Of a stretch of 64,000 nt of DNA, positions 43,463 through 52,087 are shown piece by piece; within the stretch, counting starts at the first letter, position 1, and each line of letters begins with the position of its first letter. The position numbers and the translations under genes are program-made. This stretch comes from Candidatus Methanomethylophilaceae archaeon (GTDB taxonomy: Archaea; Thermoplasmatota; Thermoplasmata; Methanomassiliicoccales; Methanomethylophilaceae), in NCBI GenBank assembly GCA_944320495.1, contig CALUHR010000003.1:124001-188000 (forward strand), in the 5' to 3' direction. The notes beneath the pieces are model-generated. The model was given only the letters and a program-made list of their open reading frames with translations. It ran no database searches and had not been told where the DNA came from.

Positions 43463-44017
43463 ATGTCAGGAACCACCGGGTGTCCGAAGGATGTCAAGGA
43501 GGGCCTGGGACTCGTCCAGGTCTACACGGGGAACGGAAAGGGCAAGACGACATGCGCCCTGGGACTCGCCTTCAGGGCGGTAGGGTGCGGACTGAACGTC
43601 ATCATGATACAGTTCCTAAAGCCCGACGGAGGGTACGGGGAGCACATCTCCGCCTCCAGGATGGATGGGTTCGAGATCGTACCGATGGGCGTCGACCACA
43701 TGGATGAGAAGGTGCCGCTGGAGAAGGACCTGGAGCTCACCAGGGCAGCCATGGCGAAGGCCCGCGAGGTCCTCACCTCCGGCGAGTACGACCTTGTGAT
43801 ACTCGACGAGATCAACAACTCGCTGAAGTTCAAACACGTCACACCGCAGGAGGTCATCGATCTGCTGGATTCGAGGGCTCCCCACACCGAGGTCGTGCTG
43901 ACCGGGCGCGGGGCCCCGCAGGAGATCATCGACTACGCCGACCTCGTGACCGAGATGAGGATGATCAAGCACCCCATGGACAGGGGCGTGCCCGCCAGGA
44001 GAGGCATCGAGTTCTGA
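43463..44017 (+). CDS. Cob(I)yrinic acid a,c-diamide adenosyltransferase (CobA/BtuR type)
   Basis: 184 residues. P-loop GNGKGKTTCALG near residue 23 and the family motifs MIQFLKPDG and DLVILDEINNSLK. It adds the 5'-deoxyadenosyl group to corrinoids, needed for cobamide assembly used by MtaC-type proteins. Start at 43463. Divergent from sulfite reductase, with about 90 bases between. Confidence 0.92.
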   Translation: MSGTTGCPKDVKEGLGLVQVYTGNGKGKTTCALGLAFRAVGCGLNVIMIQFLKPDGGYGEHISASRMDGFEIVPMGVDHMDEKVPLEKDLELTRAAMAKAREVLTSGEYDLVILDEINNSLKFKHVTPQEVIDLLDSRAPHTEVVLTGRGAPQEIIDYADLVTEMRMIKHPMDRGVPARRGIEF

Positions 44018-44041
44018 CCGCTCCGCCGAAGGGCGGGGCGG
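44018..44041 (+). terminator. Terminator after the adenosyltransferase gene
   Basis: CCGCTCCGCC and GGCGGGGCGG form a stem with one T-G pair directly after the stop codon. Confidence 0.65.
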
Positions 44042-44077
44042 AACCCCTAAATCGTACCCATGGGGTAGGCCACGCAT

Positions 44078-44986
44078 ATGACAGTCTACAACAGCATAAC
44101 CGAGACGATCGGGGACACGCCGATGATCCGCCTCAACAGCATGGCGCCGCCGGGATCCCACGTCTACGTCAAGAGGGAGAGCGTCAACCCCAGCGGCTCC
44201 ATCAAGGACCGCGCCGCGCTGTCCATCATCGACGACGCGGTCGCCCGCGGTCTGCTGAAGGAGGGCGGGACGATCATCGAGCCCACCTCCGGGAACATGG
44301 GCATCGGCCTCGCGATGATAGCCGCGGCCCGCGGCTACAAGGCGGTCATCGTCATGCCGGAAACCATGAGCAAGGAACGCATCTCCCTGATGCGCGCCTA
44401 CGGGGCTGAGGTCGTCCTCTCCCCTGGCGCGCAGGGCATGCAGGGCTCCGTGGACATGGCGAACGAGATCGCGAGGGAGCGCGGCGGATTCATCGCGGGA
44501 CAGTTCGACAACCCCGCCAACTCCGCGGCCCACCGCACCGGGACTGGGAAGGAGATCCTCAGGGACCTCCCCGACGTGGACCTCGTCTACGCCGGCTTCG
44601 GCACCGGCGGCACGGCCACCGGGATCGCCATGGCCTTCAGGGACGCGGGGTCCAAGGCCCAGGTCATCGGGATAGAGCCGGCCGAGAGCCCCCTGGTCTC
44701 CGAGGGGAGGGCGGGCCCGCACGCCATCCAGGGCATCGGAGCCAACTTCGTCCCCGGTAACCTGAACAGGGACCTCCTCGGAGGGGTCGAGACCGTCACC
44801 GGCGATGACGCCGTACGCACGGCGGTCGAGCTCTGCAGGAAAGAAGGCATCTTCTGCGGCATATCCTCCGGCGCCAACGTATTCGCCGCCATCCGCGCCG
44901 CCAGGGAGCATCCCGAGAAGCGCATCGTCGCCATCCTGCCGGACGGAGGGGACAGATACCTCAGCACCGGCATGTTCGACGAGTGA
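44078..44986 (+). CDS. Cysteine synthase (O-acetylserine sulfhydrylase)
   Basis: 302 residues of the fold-type II PLP family, making cysteine from an activated serine and sulfide. The PLP Lys lies in [12 protein letters not shown], the phosphate loop in GTGGTATG, and TSGNMGI is the substrate Asn loop. Four bases separate it from metA. Together with the sulfite reductase this gives an assimilatory sulfur route. Confidence 0.92.
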   Translation: MTVYNSITETIGDTPMIRLNSMAPPGSHVYVKRESVNPSGSIKDRAALSIIDDAVARGLLKEGGTIIEPTSGNMGIGLAMIAAARGYKAVIVMPETMSKERISLMRAYGAEVVLSPGAQGMQGSVDMANEIARERGGFIAGQFDNPANSAAHRTGTGKEILRDLPDVDLVYAGFGTGGTATGIAMAFRDAGSKAQVIGIEPAESPLVSEGRAGPHAIQGIGANFVPGNLNRDLLGGVETVTGDDAVRTAVELCRKEGIFCGISSGANVFAAIRAAREHPEKRIVAILPDGGDRYLSTGMFDE

Positions 44987-44990
44987 TAGG

Positions 44991-45917
44991 ATGCCGGTCA
45001 AGATCCCGGACGACCTGCCGGCAGCGGCCGTGCTGGAATCCGAGAACATATTCGTGATGTCCGCCAGGAGGGCGGACACCCAGGACATCCGCCCGCTGGA
45101 GATCCTCATCCTGAACCTCATGCCCACCAAGGTCGAGACCGAGATCCAGATCCTCAGGTGCCTGAGCAACAGCCCGCTCCAGACGAACGTCACGCTGCTC
45201 CAGATGTCCTCTCACGAATCGAAGAACACCTCCGCGGAGTACCTGGAACGCTTCTACAAGACCTTCGACGACGTCAGAGAGATGAAGTTCGACGGGATGA
45301 TCATCACCGGGGCCCCCCTCGAATCGATAGAATACGAGGACGTGGACTACTGGCCGGAGTTCTGCGAGATCATGGACTGGACGCTCACCAACGTCTGCTC
45401 CACCCTCTACATCTGCTGGGGCGCCCTCGCCGGGCTGTACTACCACTACGGGATACCGAAGCACTCCATGGACTCGAAGGTCTCAGGGATCTTCGAGCAC
45501 CGCGTGCTCATACCGAACGAGCCCATAGTCAGAGGCTTCGACGACCGCTTCTTCATGCCTCAGTCGAGGCACTCGGAGGTCAGGGCGGAGGACATCGCGG
45601 CGAACCCGCATCTGCACATCATCTGCGCCTCCGAGGACTCCGGCGTCGCCGTGGTCCAGTCGGAGATGAACCAGACGTTCATCACGGGACATCTGGAGTA
45701 TGATGCCGCGACGCTGTCGTACGAGTACGAGAGGGACCTGAACGCCGGCAAGAACCCGCACGTGCCGGACAACTACTTCGAGGACGACGACCCGCACAAA
45801 GACCCGGTGGTCAGGTGGAGGGCCCATGCCACGCTCTTCTACACCAACTGGCTCAACTACTGCGTGTACCAGGAGACCCCGTACGACATCGACGAGATCG
45901 GCAGGCGCCGATCGTGA
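44991..45917 (+). CDS. Homoserine O-acyltransferase, MetA type
   Basis: 308 residues. Catalytic Cys in [15 protein letters not shown], the His/Glu pair in RHSEV and GHLEYD. It acylates homoserine (acetyl or succinyl; the archaeal and most other MetA enzymes prefer acetyl-CoA) for direct sulfhydrylation to homocysteine. It begins 4 bases after the cysteine synthase stop and is followed by a strong terminator. Confidence 0.9.
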   Translation: MPVKIPDDLPAAAVLESENIFVMSARRADTQDIRPLEILILNLMPTKVETEIQILRCLSNSPLQTNVTLLQMSSHESKNTSAEYLERFYKTFDDVREMKFDGMIITGAPLESIEYEDVDYWPEFCEIMDWTLTNVCSTLYICWGALAGLYYHYGIPKHSMDSKVSGIFEHRVLIPNEPIVRGFDDRFFMPQSRHSEVRAEDIAANPHLHIICASEDSGVAVVQSEMNQTFITGHLEYDAATLSYEYERDLNAGKNPHVPDNYFEDDDPHKDPVVRWRAHATLFYTNWLNYCVYQETPYDIDEIGRRRS

Positions 45918-47173
45918 AAACCAGGCGGTCCGAGGGATCGGACCGCCGCCTCCTTTCGATGTGTGACCTCATGCCAGCGCATCGGCAGAATTCCTCGGAG
46001 ATCCCCATGGGACCATGAGAAGGGCGCTGCAATCCGGGATCGCTGGCTGACCACCCTCGGGTTCACGAGCTTCCCGACGAGGGCGTCCCTGACGAACATG
46101 TTTATGCCCGAGTAGTCGCCGTCCGAATCCAGGAGCTTCTGGACCTCGTCGGCTATGTGTGTGAACACCTCGCGGAAGATCCTGCATGAGTCCCCGTCGG
46201 TGTTCTCGAGGCCTACCTCGTGGTAGGCGTCCATGCTGCACCCTCCGTTGCAGAACCTGTAGATGGGACACGAGGCGCACTTCTCCCTGCGGGCGACGGA
46301 ACCCGCCAGGATCCTACGGAAGCCCTCAGAATGGAAGGCCTCGTCGAGGCTGGAGATGGAATTCACATTGCCCATGCAGAACTCTGGCGGGCAGGCCTTG
46401 GCACACGGGTATATCGAACCGTCGGGGTTGACGCAGACCCACTTGGTGAGACAGGATGTGTGGGCGCAGTCCGAGGGCGTGGGATCGCCCAGATAGTTGA
46501 GGACGTAGAGGTAGTGCGGGATCAGGGGGACCTTGCTGCCGGCGTCATGGAGCCATGTGTCGAAGGCCTCTATGCTGCCCCTGATGTACTCGTCCGGATC
46601 CGGGACGGTGCCGTTGCATCTGGCGCATCCCGCCGGAATCACCGGGGACATGGAGATGTTCGTCCCCCTGTCGCGATAGTACTCGTAGATCTCCCTCTGC
46701 TTCAGCGCCGTCTCGCGGGAGATTGTGGCGCTGACGGAGTACTTGTTATCCTTGTCGGATAGCATCGAGATGGCCTTCTCGGGATCCAGCTCCCTCAGAA
46801 CATTGTTGTAGGGACCTTCGCACGACACGCCGACGTTGATCATCTTCTCGCGGCAGTATGCCATGAGACGGCGGTTGAGGAGCGTCCCGTTGGTCTGTAT
46901 GGTGTTCCCCACACGGAAGGAGGACTTTCCGAAGTGCTTCTCCTCCAGCTCGATGGCCTTCTTGTAGAAAGACATCGGGACGGTGAGCGGCTCCCCGCCG
47001 TGCCATATGAACCAGGCCGCCTGGTACTCGGTGGCGACCATGCCCATGAGACGGTCCAGCGTCTCAAGGCTCATCTCTCCCCGGACGCGCTCGTCCGGGG
47101 CATGATAGCAATGGCTGCAGGATTCGTTGCAGAAAAGGGTCGGTTTTATGACGACCGATATGTACGGCTTCAT
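45857..47173 (-). CDS. Radical SAM/SPASM peptide maturase
   Basis: Start at 47173 ([12 protein letters not shown]). Radical-SAM motif CNESCSHC (15-22, CX3CX2C) and a C-terminal SPASM/twitch with [20 protein letters not shown], then [14 protein letters not shown] and a final Cys, as in anSME, sactipeptide and Cys-rich-peptide maturases. Such enzymes form thioether or C-C crosslinks on a precursor using auxiliary Fe-S clusters. It lies 17 bases after the 12-Cys peptide gene at 47191-47499, which is its likely substrate. The 3' end is unclear: conserved sequence fades near 46060, yet the frame stays open through a terminator and into metA antisense to 45857. Confidence 0.85.
   Translation of the reverse strand: MKPYISVVIKPTLFCNESCSHCYHAPDERVRGEMSLETLDRLMGMVATEYQAAWFIWHGGEPLTVPMSFYKKAIELEEKHFGKSSFRVGNTIQTNGTLLNRRLMAYCREKMINVGVSCEGPYNNVLRELDPEKAISMLSDKDNKYSVSATISRETALKQREIYEYYRDRGTNISMSPVIPAGCARCNGTVPDPDEYIRGSIEAFDTWLHDAGSKVPLIPHYLYVLNYLGDPTPSDCAHTSCLTKWVCVNPDGSIYPCAKACPPEFCMGNVNSISSLDEAFHSEGFRRILAGSVARREKCASCPIYRFCNGGCSMDAYHEVGLENTDGDSCRIFREVFTHIADEVQKLLDSDGDYSGINMFVRDALVGKLVNPRVVSQRSRIAAPFSWSHGDLRGILPMRWHEVTHRKEAAVRSLGPPGFHDRRLPISSMSYGVSWYTQ
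45924..45947. terminator. Terminator after metA
   Basis: GGCGGTCCGA-GGGA-TCGGACCGCC, a perfect 10-base stem with a following CCTCCTTTCG. The convergent radical-SAM frame reads through it. Confidence 0.75.
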
Positions 47174-47190
47174 GGCCGGCTTCCGCCGGC

Positions 47191-47499
47191 TCAGAAGGGC
47201 CAGTAGGTCCAGACGCCGTTGAATCCATTGGTGGCGTAGCAGCAGCAGATGCAGCAGACCACGACGCAACCGACGACGCAGGCGTGCCATCCCATACTGT
47301 TGCAGTATCCCTTCTCGCTGCAGCAGCAGTAGTCGCACTTGGAGTCTCCGCCGTGGTCCTCGTCGGCCGCCTTGTCGAAGCGCTCGTCATGGGTGTGCTC
47401 CTGGGGGAGTCCCTCCATCGCGAACGCGATGAAAGCCGAGGGGGACTGGCTCTCGTAAATCGCTGTCAGGTTGTCTACGGATTCCACGTCGTAAGCCAT
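47191..47499 (-). CDS. Cys-rich RiPP precursor-like peptide
   Basis: 102 residues. The first 54 are Cys-free, acidic and leader-like (MAYDVESVDNLTAIYESQSP at the start). The C-terminal 48 hold 12 cysteines at about 55, 58-60, 66, 74, 78, 82, 83, 85-87, interspersed with Gly, Val and aromatic residues, ending WTYWPF. A GGTGAT ribosome site precedes the ATG. Immediately downstream in the same direction is a radical-SAM/SPASM enzyme, so this is best read as leader plus core of a ribosomally made modified peptide. An alternative is a Cys-rich membrane-inserted protein, since VVGCVVVCCICCC is hydrophobic. Confidence 0.7.
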   Translation of the reverse strand: MAYDVESVDNLTAIYESQSPSAFIAFAMEGLPQEHTHDERFDKAADEDHGGDSKCDYCCCSEKGYCNSMGWHACVVGCVVVCCICCCYATNGFNGVWTYWPF

Positions 47500-47627
47500 T
47501 GCTCAATCACCTACCACTGCTGGCTGGTTGAGCTTCCGAACCTATATTGCGTATTTATGACTTTTCGGAACGACCGTACATCAGACAGCCCAGCGGAACC
47601 CTTATCCGCACGATACGTTCACGGTGC

Positions 47628-47784
47628 ATGGACGACAGGACGCTCGGATACATCCTGATCGCGGCGGTCTTCGCCGTGGCACTGTATGCCTCGTTCCTCA
47701 TGGCCCGGCGGATCCCGCCCAAGGAGCGAGTGGGATCGCAGGGAAGTACGGCATCCGTCGACCACACGCATACGGGCGAACGAC
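47628..47784 (+). other. Possible single-pass membrane ORF ahead of the DUF5685 gene
   Basis: ATG at 47628 gives MDDRTLGYILIAAVFAVALY and a second hydrophobic-to-basic turn (SFLMARRIPPKER). No stop follows before the frame enters the DUF5685 gene, where it is a shadow. It may be a small membrane protein whose stop was lost, or an accident; the end given is arbitrary. Confidence 0.3.
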
Positions 47785-48693
47785 ATGTTCGGATACACCA
47801 CCCCAGCTTACGGAAGGCTCTCCCCGACCGACAACCGCACCTACCGCAGGTACTACTGCGAGGGATGCCATCAGCTCAGGGACGGCTACGGCCTCACCGG
47901 GACCGGGACGGTGAACTACGACATGACGTTCAACACCATCCTCCTCGAGGGGCTGGTCTGCGACTGCCCCGACTTCGGGCCCACGACCCGCAGGATCTGC
48001 GTACTAGACTCCCCCAAGGCCGACTCCAGGCTTATGCACGAGATGGCCGCCTACACCCTCATACTCACGAAATGGGAGCTCTACGACGACGAGACCGACA
48101 TGCCGTCGATAAAGACGAAGCTCATCTCCCTGACTCTGAACCGCGCCATACAGAAGGCCGTCTCCGAGTTCCCGGAGTACGACAGGATGGTCGGGGAGGG
48201 ATTCATGCGCCTCCGCGACATGGAGCTGGCGGGATGCAGGGACGCTCTCTCCATGGGAAGGGAGTTCGGCAGGGGCCTGACGGGACCGCTCGAGGGCATC
48301 GCCGGCGACTTCTACACGGAGGACCTGGGCGACGTCTTCACCCAGCTGACCGCCGCGGTGTACGTCATGGATACGATAGACGACCTGGACGACGACTTCA
48401 TGGACGGTACCTACAACCCGCTGCTCCCCGAGACGGGATACGTCAACGCGCGCACCCTCGTCGACAGGGACGTCATGAGGTTCACGTCCCTCGTGTCCGA
48501 GGCGGTGGGATCCCTCCAGTCCGCCTACTCCAAGGTGCGCCCCTCCATGCGCGGGAACGTCTCCCTCTGCGACAACATCGTCTACTACGGCATACCGGAA
48601 TCGGCCAAGCGCGTCATAATGGGCGATGCGAAGGCCAAGGCCAGCGTCAAGAACATCCTGTCGAACAGGAAGGACAGGCTGGCATCGGAATGA
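47785..48693 (+). CDS. DUF5685 family protein
   Basis: 302 residues beginning MFGYTTPAYGRLSPTDNRTY with the CEGCHQLRDGYG motif, which fits the DUF5685 family; more cysteines follow at CDCPDF and RRIC. The rest is mainly helical (DDLDDDFMDGTYNPLL) without catalytic motifs I recognise. DUF5685 proteins occur in anaerobes near peptide or radical-SAM genes, as here, divergent from the Cys-rich peptide. Role unknown. The start is set by the family N-terminus. Confidence 0.75.
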   Translation: MFGYTTPAYGRLSPTDNRTYRRYYCEGCHQLRDGYGLTGTGTVNYDMTFNTILLEGLVCDCPDFGPTTRRICVLDSPKADSRLMHEMAAYTLILTKWELYDDETDMPSIKTKLISLTLNRAIQKAVSEFPEYDRMVGEGFMRLRDMELAGCRDALSMGREFGRGLTGPLEGIAGDFYTEDLGDVFTQLTAAVYVMDTIDDLDDDFMDGTYNPLLPETGYVNARTLVDRDVMRFTSLVSEAVGSLQSAYSKVRPSMRGNVSLCDNIVYYGIPESAKRVIMGDAKAKASVKNILSNRKDRLASE

Positions 48694-48918
48694 TCCGGCG
48701 GGGTCGAAGTCCGAGCACACGTCCAGGGAGTCCCTGGGCTCCGAATGCCTGGAGCACATGCCCCCACTCCACGACCTGCAGCTGCCACAGCATCCCGGAC
48801 GGTACCTCCCGCATCCGTCCTCCGGTCCCGTCGGCCTGGATTCCGGCATGCACACCCACACATCGTCCGAATGAGCGCAGAGGCGACACGTGCGGCACTT
48901 CCCGTAGCTCTCGTCCAT
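48693..48918 (-). CDS. Small Cys-rich putative metal-binding protein
   Basis: Start at 48918 gives MDESYGKCRTCRLCAH, a second set CGRYRPGCCGSCRSW, MCSRHSE, and VCSDFDPAG: about ten cysteines in 75 residues, as in zinc-ribbon or Fe-S proteins. It begins 24 bases after the esterase stop on the same strand. The Cys-rich part ends at about 48693. The frame has no stop until 48004, all antisense to the DUF5685 gene, so the 3' end given is a judgement. Possibly a further member of the Cys-rich peptide neighbourhood. Confidence 0.45.
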
Positions 48919-48941
48919 GGACGGACATGTGCGGGAGGACC

Positions 48942-49643
48942 TTATCGGTTTCCGTCGGCCGTGAGACGGTCCAGCATCCATGACATCCCGCGCGCCATCC
49001 TGCCGGCCGGATCGGTGAAGTGGTTGCCGGGATTCATCTCCAGTACCACATCGGACACGTTCGGATCGCTCCCGTACGCCGTCCTGACGGATCTTATAGC
49101 ATCGCCGACCGATGCCATCACCGGGTTCCTCGCCTTCTCCTCCTTGGTCCCGAGGCTCAGATACACGTATGAACCCTCAGGGGCGCCGCGTCCGGCCGCG
49201 TACTCGGTCCATCCCGGATACCATACGGACGGGGAGCATGCCACCGCCCCTCTGAACAGGCCGGTCTCGTGGAACGCCCAGAGGGAGAACAGGCCAGCCA
49301 GCGAGTATCCGCATACGGCGAGAGGGACATCGTCCCCCGCCTCCAGAGCGTCCCTCGCCCGAGGGACCCATTCGTCCCTCAGACGCTCGAGGGTCTCCCC
49401 TCCGCCTCCCGTGAAAGCCCTCGCTCCCATGACGGGTTCGGATGACCAGGGCGTGAGCCCCGAATCCCAGTCCCCCACCCTGCATTCGACGATCGCGAAG
49501 CGCGGATCCGTCGCAGACAGCCTCACCTTCCGGATCACATCGTCCGCGATGCCCGCCTCATGATCCCCGGTCATCCAGAACAGCACCGCGTCGGGACCCG
49601 GGTCCCCCGTGATGCGGATGTCGTCCGCCCAGACTCCGTCCAT
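48942..49643 (-). CDS. Alpha/beta-hydrolase esterase
   Basis: 233 residues, esterase-D/enterochelin-esterase-like. The nucleophile elbow CGYSLAGLFS carries GxSxG at about residue 114, and the catalytic His is likely in NPGNHFTDP. The N-terminal part (VLFWMTGD) is a short strand of the fold. No signal peptide. The hydrolysed ester is unknown. Confidence 0.75.
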   Translation of the reverse strand: MDGVWADDIRITGDPGPDAVLFWMTGDHEAGIADDVIRKVRLSATDPRFAIVECRVGDWDSGLTPWSSEPVMGARAFTGGGGETLERLRDEWVPRARDALEAGDDVPLAVCGYSLAGLFSLWAFHETGLFRGAVACSPSVWYPGWTEYAAGRGAPEGSYVYLSLGTKEEKARNPVMASVGDAIRSVRTAYGSDPNVSDVVLEMNPGNHFTDPAGRMARGMSWMLDRLTADGNR

Positions 49644-49700
49644 TGAGATCGCCTACGCACCGCAGTTCATTGATTAAATATGGAATGGGGTTGGGGGTGC

Positions 49701-50267
49701 ATGGTCGTCAGGGTAGCGTACATGGGAATCCCGGGCTCCAACTCCGAGCAGGCGGCGACTGAGCTCGCCGGCGCCATGGGCTGGGACGTCTTCGTACTCA
49801 TTCCTAAGGAGGACTCCAGGAACACTGTTGCAGCCCTCGATTCCGGGGAGGCGGACTACGGTGTCGTCGCATCCCGCAACGTCACCGCCGGACCCGTAGA
49901 GGAGACTGAGAGGTCCCTCGAGGGGAGGGGTGACATCGAGATCCTCAGGGCCCTCTGGCTGCCCATCCACCACTGCGTCTTCGTTAAGCATCCCGGGGTG
50001 AGCGTCAGACGCGTCGCCTCCCACATCCAGGCCCTCCTGCAGACGAAGGAGCACCTCAATATGCTCTATCCGGACTCCGACAGGGTCGAGGTATCCGACA
50101 CGGCCGTCGCGGCCGAGATGCTCTCGGACGGCAGGCTCCCCGAGGACACCGCGGTGGTCTGCCGCCGCAACGCAGGGGAGATGTTCAGGCTCCACCTCGT
50201 CCACGAGAACATCGAGGACATGGAGGGGAACATGACGGAGTTCGAACTCCTGAGGCTCAGACGATGA
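49701..50267 (+). CDS. Prephenate-dehydratase-like protein without the catalytic TRF motif
   Basis: 188 residues. The N-terminal half follows the PDT pattern (VRVAYMGIPGSNSEQAATEL, DYGVVASRNVTAGPV), the second half the second lobe (ESIHHCVF-like H, and ending NMTEFELLRLRR). Canonical enzymes have Thr-Arg-Phe where this has Thr-Glu-Phe, and the ACT regulatory domain is absent. It may be a binding protein or a drifted paralogue rather than the phenylalanine enzyme. TATA GATTAAATAT at 49672-49681 points to a leaderless start at 49701 rather than the upstream ATG. It overlaps the next gene by ATGA. Confidence 0.7.
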   Translation: MVVRVAYMGIPGSNSEQAATELAGAMGWDVFVLIPKEDSRNTVAALDSGEADYGVVASRNVTAGPVEETERSLEGRGDIEILRALWLPIHHCVFVKHPGVSVRRVASHIQALLQTKEHLNMLYPDSDRVEVSDTAVAAEMLSDGRLPEDTAVVCRRNAGEMFRLHLVHENIEDMEGNMTEFELLRLRR

Positions 50268-50950
50268 TCGCCGAACAGATAGAGAAGGACGCCCGCCGTC
50301 TGGACGAGATCATCGCCGGATACAACAAAGAGGCGAACCGCGCCAAGCAGTCCAGGGATGAGTTCCACAGACGCGCCTCCGAGCTCGCGGACCGCAGGGA
50401 CAAGCTCCAGAAGAAGGCCAAGTCCCTCTCCGCGGAGGCTGCCGTCTACAAAGCTCGCAGGGACGACGCCAACCTCACCGCCAAGGAATGCCGCGCCCGC
50501 AGGGACGAGTGGAACGACCGCGGGGCCAGAATGCGCGCGTCCGGAGGCCTCGGCGACATCGGCGAGTGCAAATCGCAGGCGAACAGCTGGCACCAGAAGG
50601 CGGTCAAGGCCTCCGAGGACGCCAACACCGCCCACGAGAAGATGCATCAGCTCTACGACGAGGCGGACAGGCTTAGGGCGGAGGCGCAGAAGTGCCACGA
50701 ACAGTACCTCGACTGCAAAAGGGGCGCCGACGCGGAGCACACGAGATACATCCAGGCCGTCAGGAGCATAGAGCGCGTGAGGGAGAACCTCCCCGATCGA
50801 GGGCGCAGCATCACGTCCCCGCGCCTTATCGCCATGAAACGGTACTCGCGCATCCTCCCGGTCTTCGGGTCCGGGAGCTCGAGGATGCCTGTCTCCCTGA
50901 AGTTCGATTTCTCGAGACATCTGCCGGAAGCCTCGTTCTCGGTATCGTGA
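50264..50950 (+). CDS. Coiled-coil protein, 3' end reads into the convergent gene
   Basis: The first 175 residues are a highly charged coiled coil (EKDARRLDEIIAGYNKEANR, DRRDKLQKKAKSLSAEAAVY) like archaeal coiled-coil proteins of unknown function, sometimes annotated near phosphatases. From about 50810 the frame becomes antisense to the GNAT gene and its protein no longer looks native. It is coupled to the prephenate-dehydratase-like gene, so the two may work together. Confidence 0.55.
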   Translation: MIAEQIEKDARRLDEIIAGYNKEANRAKQSRDEFHRRASELADRRDKLQKKAKSLSAEAAVYKARRDDANLTAKECRARRDEWNDRGARMRASGGLGDIGECKSQANSWHQKAVKASEDANTAHEKMHQLYDEADRLRAEAQKCHEQYLDCKRGADAEHTRYIQAVRSIERVRENLPDRGRSITSPRLIAMKRYSRILPVFGSGSSRMPVSLKFDFSRHLPEASFSVS

Positions 50951-51348
50951 CGGGCCTGGATCCACTCGTAGCTGGTGGTGTCGAACACATAGTTCACCAC
51001 CGCCCTCAGGGCCTCGGTCATGTAACCGCGGTCCCAGTACCGCTGAGAGAGGCAGTATCCTATCTCACAGTAGCCCTTCTCCGGATGCTCCCTCACCACG
51101 GTTATGCTGCCTATCGGCTCGTCGCTCCCGCGCAGCGTTATGCACCAGTCCATGGTGCCGCTCGCGTATTCTGACACCCACTCGGCTATCGTCCGGCGGC
51201 TCACCTCCGGATCTGGATGGGTCTCCCACGACAGGAATCTGGTGACGTCCGGGTCGGACATCCAGTTCCTGAACGCGGCCTCGGCATCGTCCTCCCTGAA
51301 CCTCCTCAGTTGGAGGCGCTCGGTCAGGAGGCGCGCCGTACCCCTCAT
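50653..51348 (-). CDS. GNAT acetyltransferase (RimJ/RimL-like)
   Basis: About 175 native residues. LTERLQLRRFREDDAEAAFRN at the start, the acetyl-CoA-binding EIGYCLSQRYWDRGYMTEAL (motif A, R/QxxGxG/A-like), and LEKSNFRETG near the end of the fold. It acetylates a small molecule or protein N-terminus. Conserved sequence ends at about 50815 (MREYRFMAIRRGD). The frame then stays open antisense to the coiled-coil gene as far as 50653. Confidence 0.8.
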   Translation of the reverse strand: MRGTARLLTERLQLRRFREDDAEAAFRNWMSDPDVTRFLSWETHPDPEVSRRTIAEWVSEYASGTMDWCITLRGSDEPIGSITVVREHPEKGYCEIGYCLSQRYWDRGYMTEALRAVVNYVFDTTSYEWIQARHDTENEASGRCLEKSNFRETGILELPDPKTGRMREYRFMAIRRGDVMLRPRSGRFSLTRSMLLTAWMYLVCSASAPLLQSRYCSWHFCASALSLSASS

Positions 51349-51387
51349 CTCGAAGCCTCCGCGGCCACTGGACGGCCCGACTGAACA

Positions 51388-51990
51388 TCAGACATCGGAC
51401 ATCCGTATGCCGGGCATTAGAAAAATGGATGCGTCCCATCGGATCGACGGAACACATCCTGGAATTTGATCCGGCCTCCGGGATCGCACCCGGGGCTCGG
51501 TACCGGGGCTCCTGCGATGGATTATCCCCCGGACGACGCTGTACGGGATGTCCATGGACAAGGATATGTCCAGGCATCCGCGGCCTCTGCGGTACTCCCT
51601 CATGACGTCGTCCTCCATCAGCATGGACATCTCCCTCGGAGGTATCACGACCTCCGGCTCGATGTCCCACAGACGGGTTCCGCAGAACGGGCAGCGCTTC
51701 GGCAAATGGGAGCTCTTGGAGTCCCAGGAGACGCCGCACCTCAGGCACCTGTACGACTTCAGGGGGACGTTCCACTGATGGGATCCGCAGGACGGGCAGC
51801 GCTTGGGCTTGCCGTCATGGGAGTTCCATGTGTGGCCGCATCTTACGCAGGTGACCTTCAGGTCCGGATTGTTCCATTTGACCGAACGGCAGCGTGGGCA
51901 ACGCTTGGGTGGCTGTCCCCTGCGGGGCATCCACTCATAGGAGCACCTGTGACACACCAATCTGGATTCTGGGGCGAACTGTGGATGCAT
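51388..51990 (-). CDS. Tandem zinc-ribbon protein with C-terminal HTH-like segment
   Basis: 200 residues. Three similar zinc ribbons, each C-X2-C...W...P/K-R-C-P-X-C, at about 12-40, 47-74 and 80-108 (CHRCSYEWMPRRGQPPKRCP, CVRCGHTWNSHDGKPKRCPS, CLRCGVSWDSKSSHLPKRCP). Then a helix-turn-helix-like stretch (DVMREYRRGRGCLDISLSM). Probably binds nucleic acid. A TATA-like CATATATCC about 26 bases ahead suggests a leaderless start at 51990. Confidence 0.75.
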   Translation of the reverse strand: MHPQFAPESRLVCHRCSYEWMPRRGQPPKRCPRCRSVKWNNPDLKVTCVRCGHTWNSHDGKPKRCPSCGSHQWNVPLKSYRCLRCGVSWDSKSSHLPKRCPFCGTRLWDIEPEVVIPPREMSMLMEDDVMREYRRGRGCLDISLSMDIPYSVVRGIIHRRSPGTEPRVRSRRPDQIPGCVPSIRWDASIFLMPGIRMSDV

Positions 51991-52087
51991 AATAAATATT
52001 CTACCTTATGGATATATGAACATTTGTACTTAGAAAATGAAACAAACGTTATTGGTCCGACGACCTTAGTCGATTTAGAATGCTACA

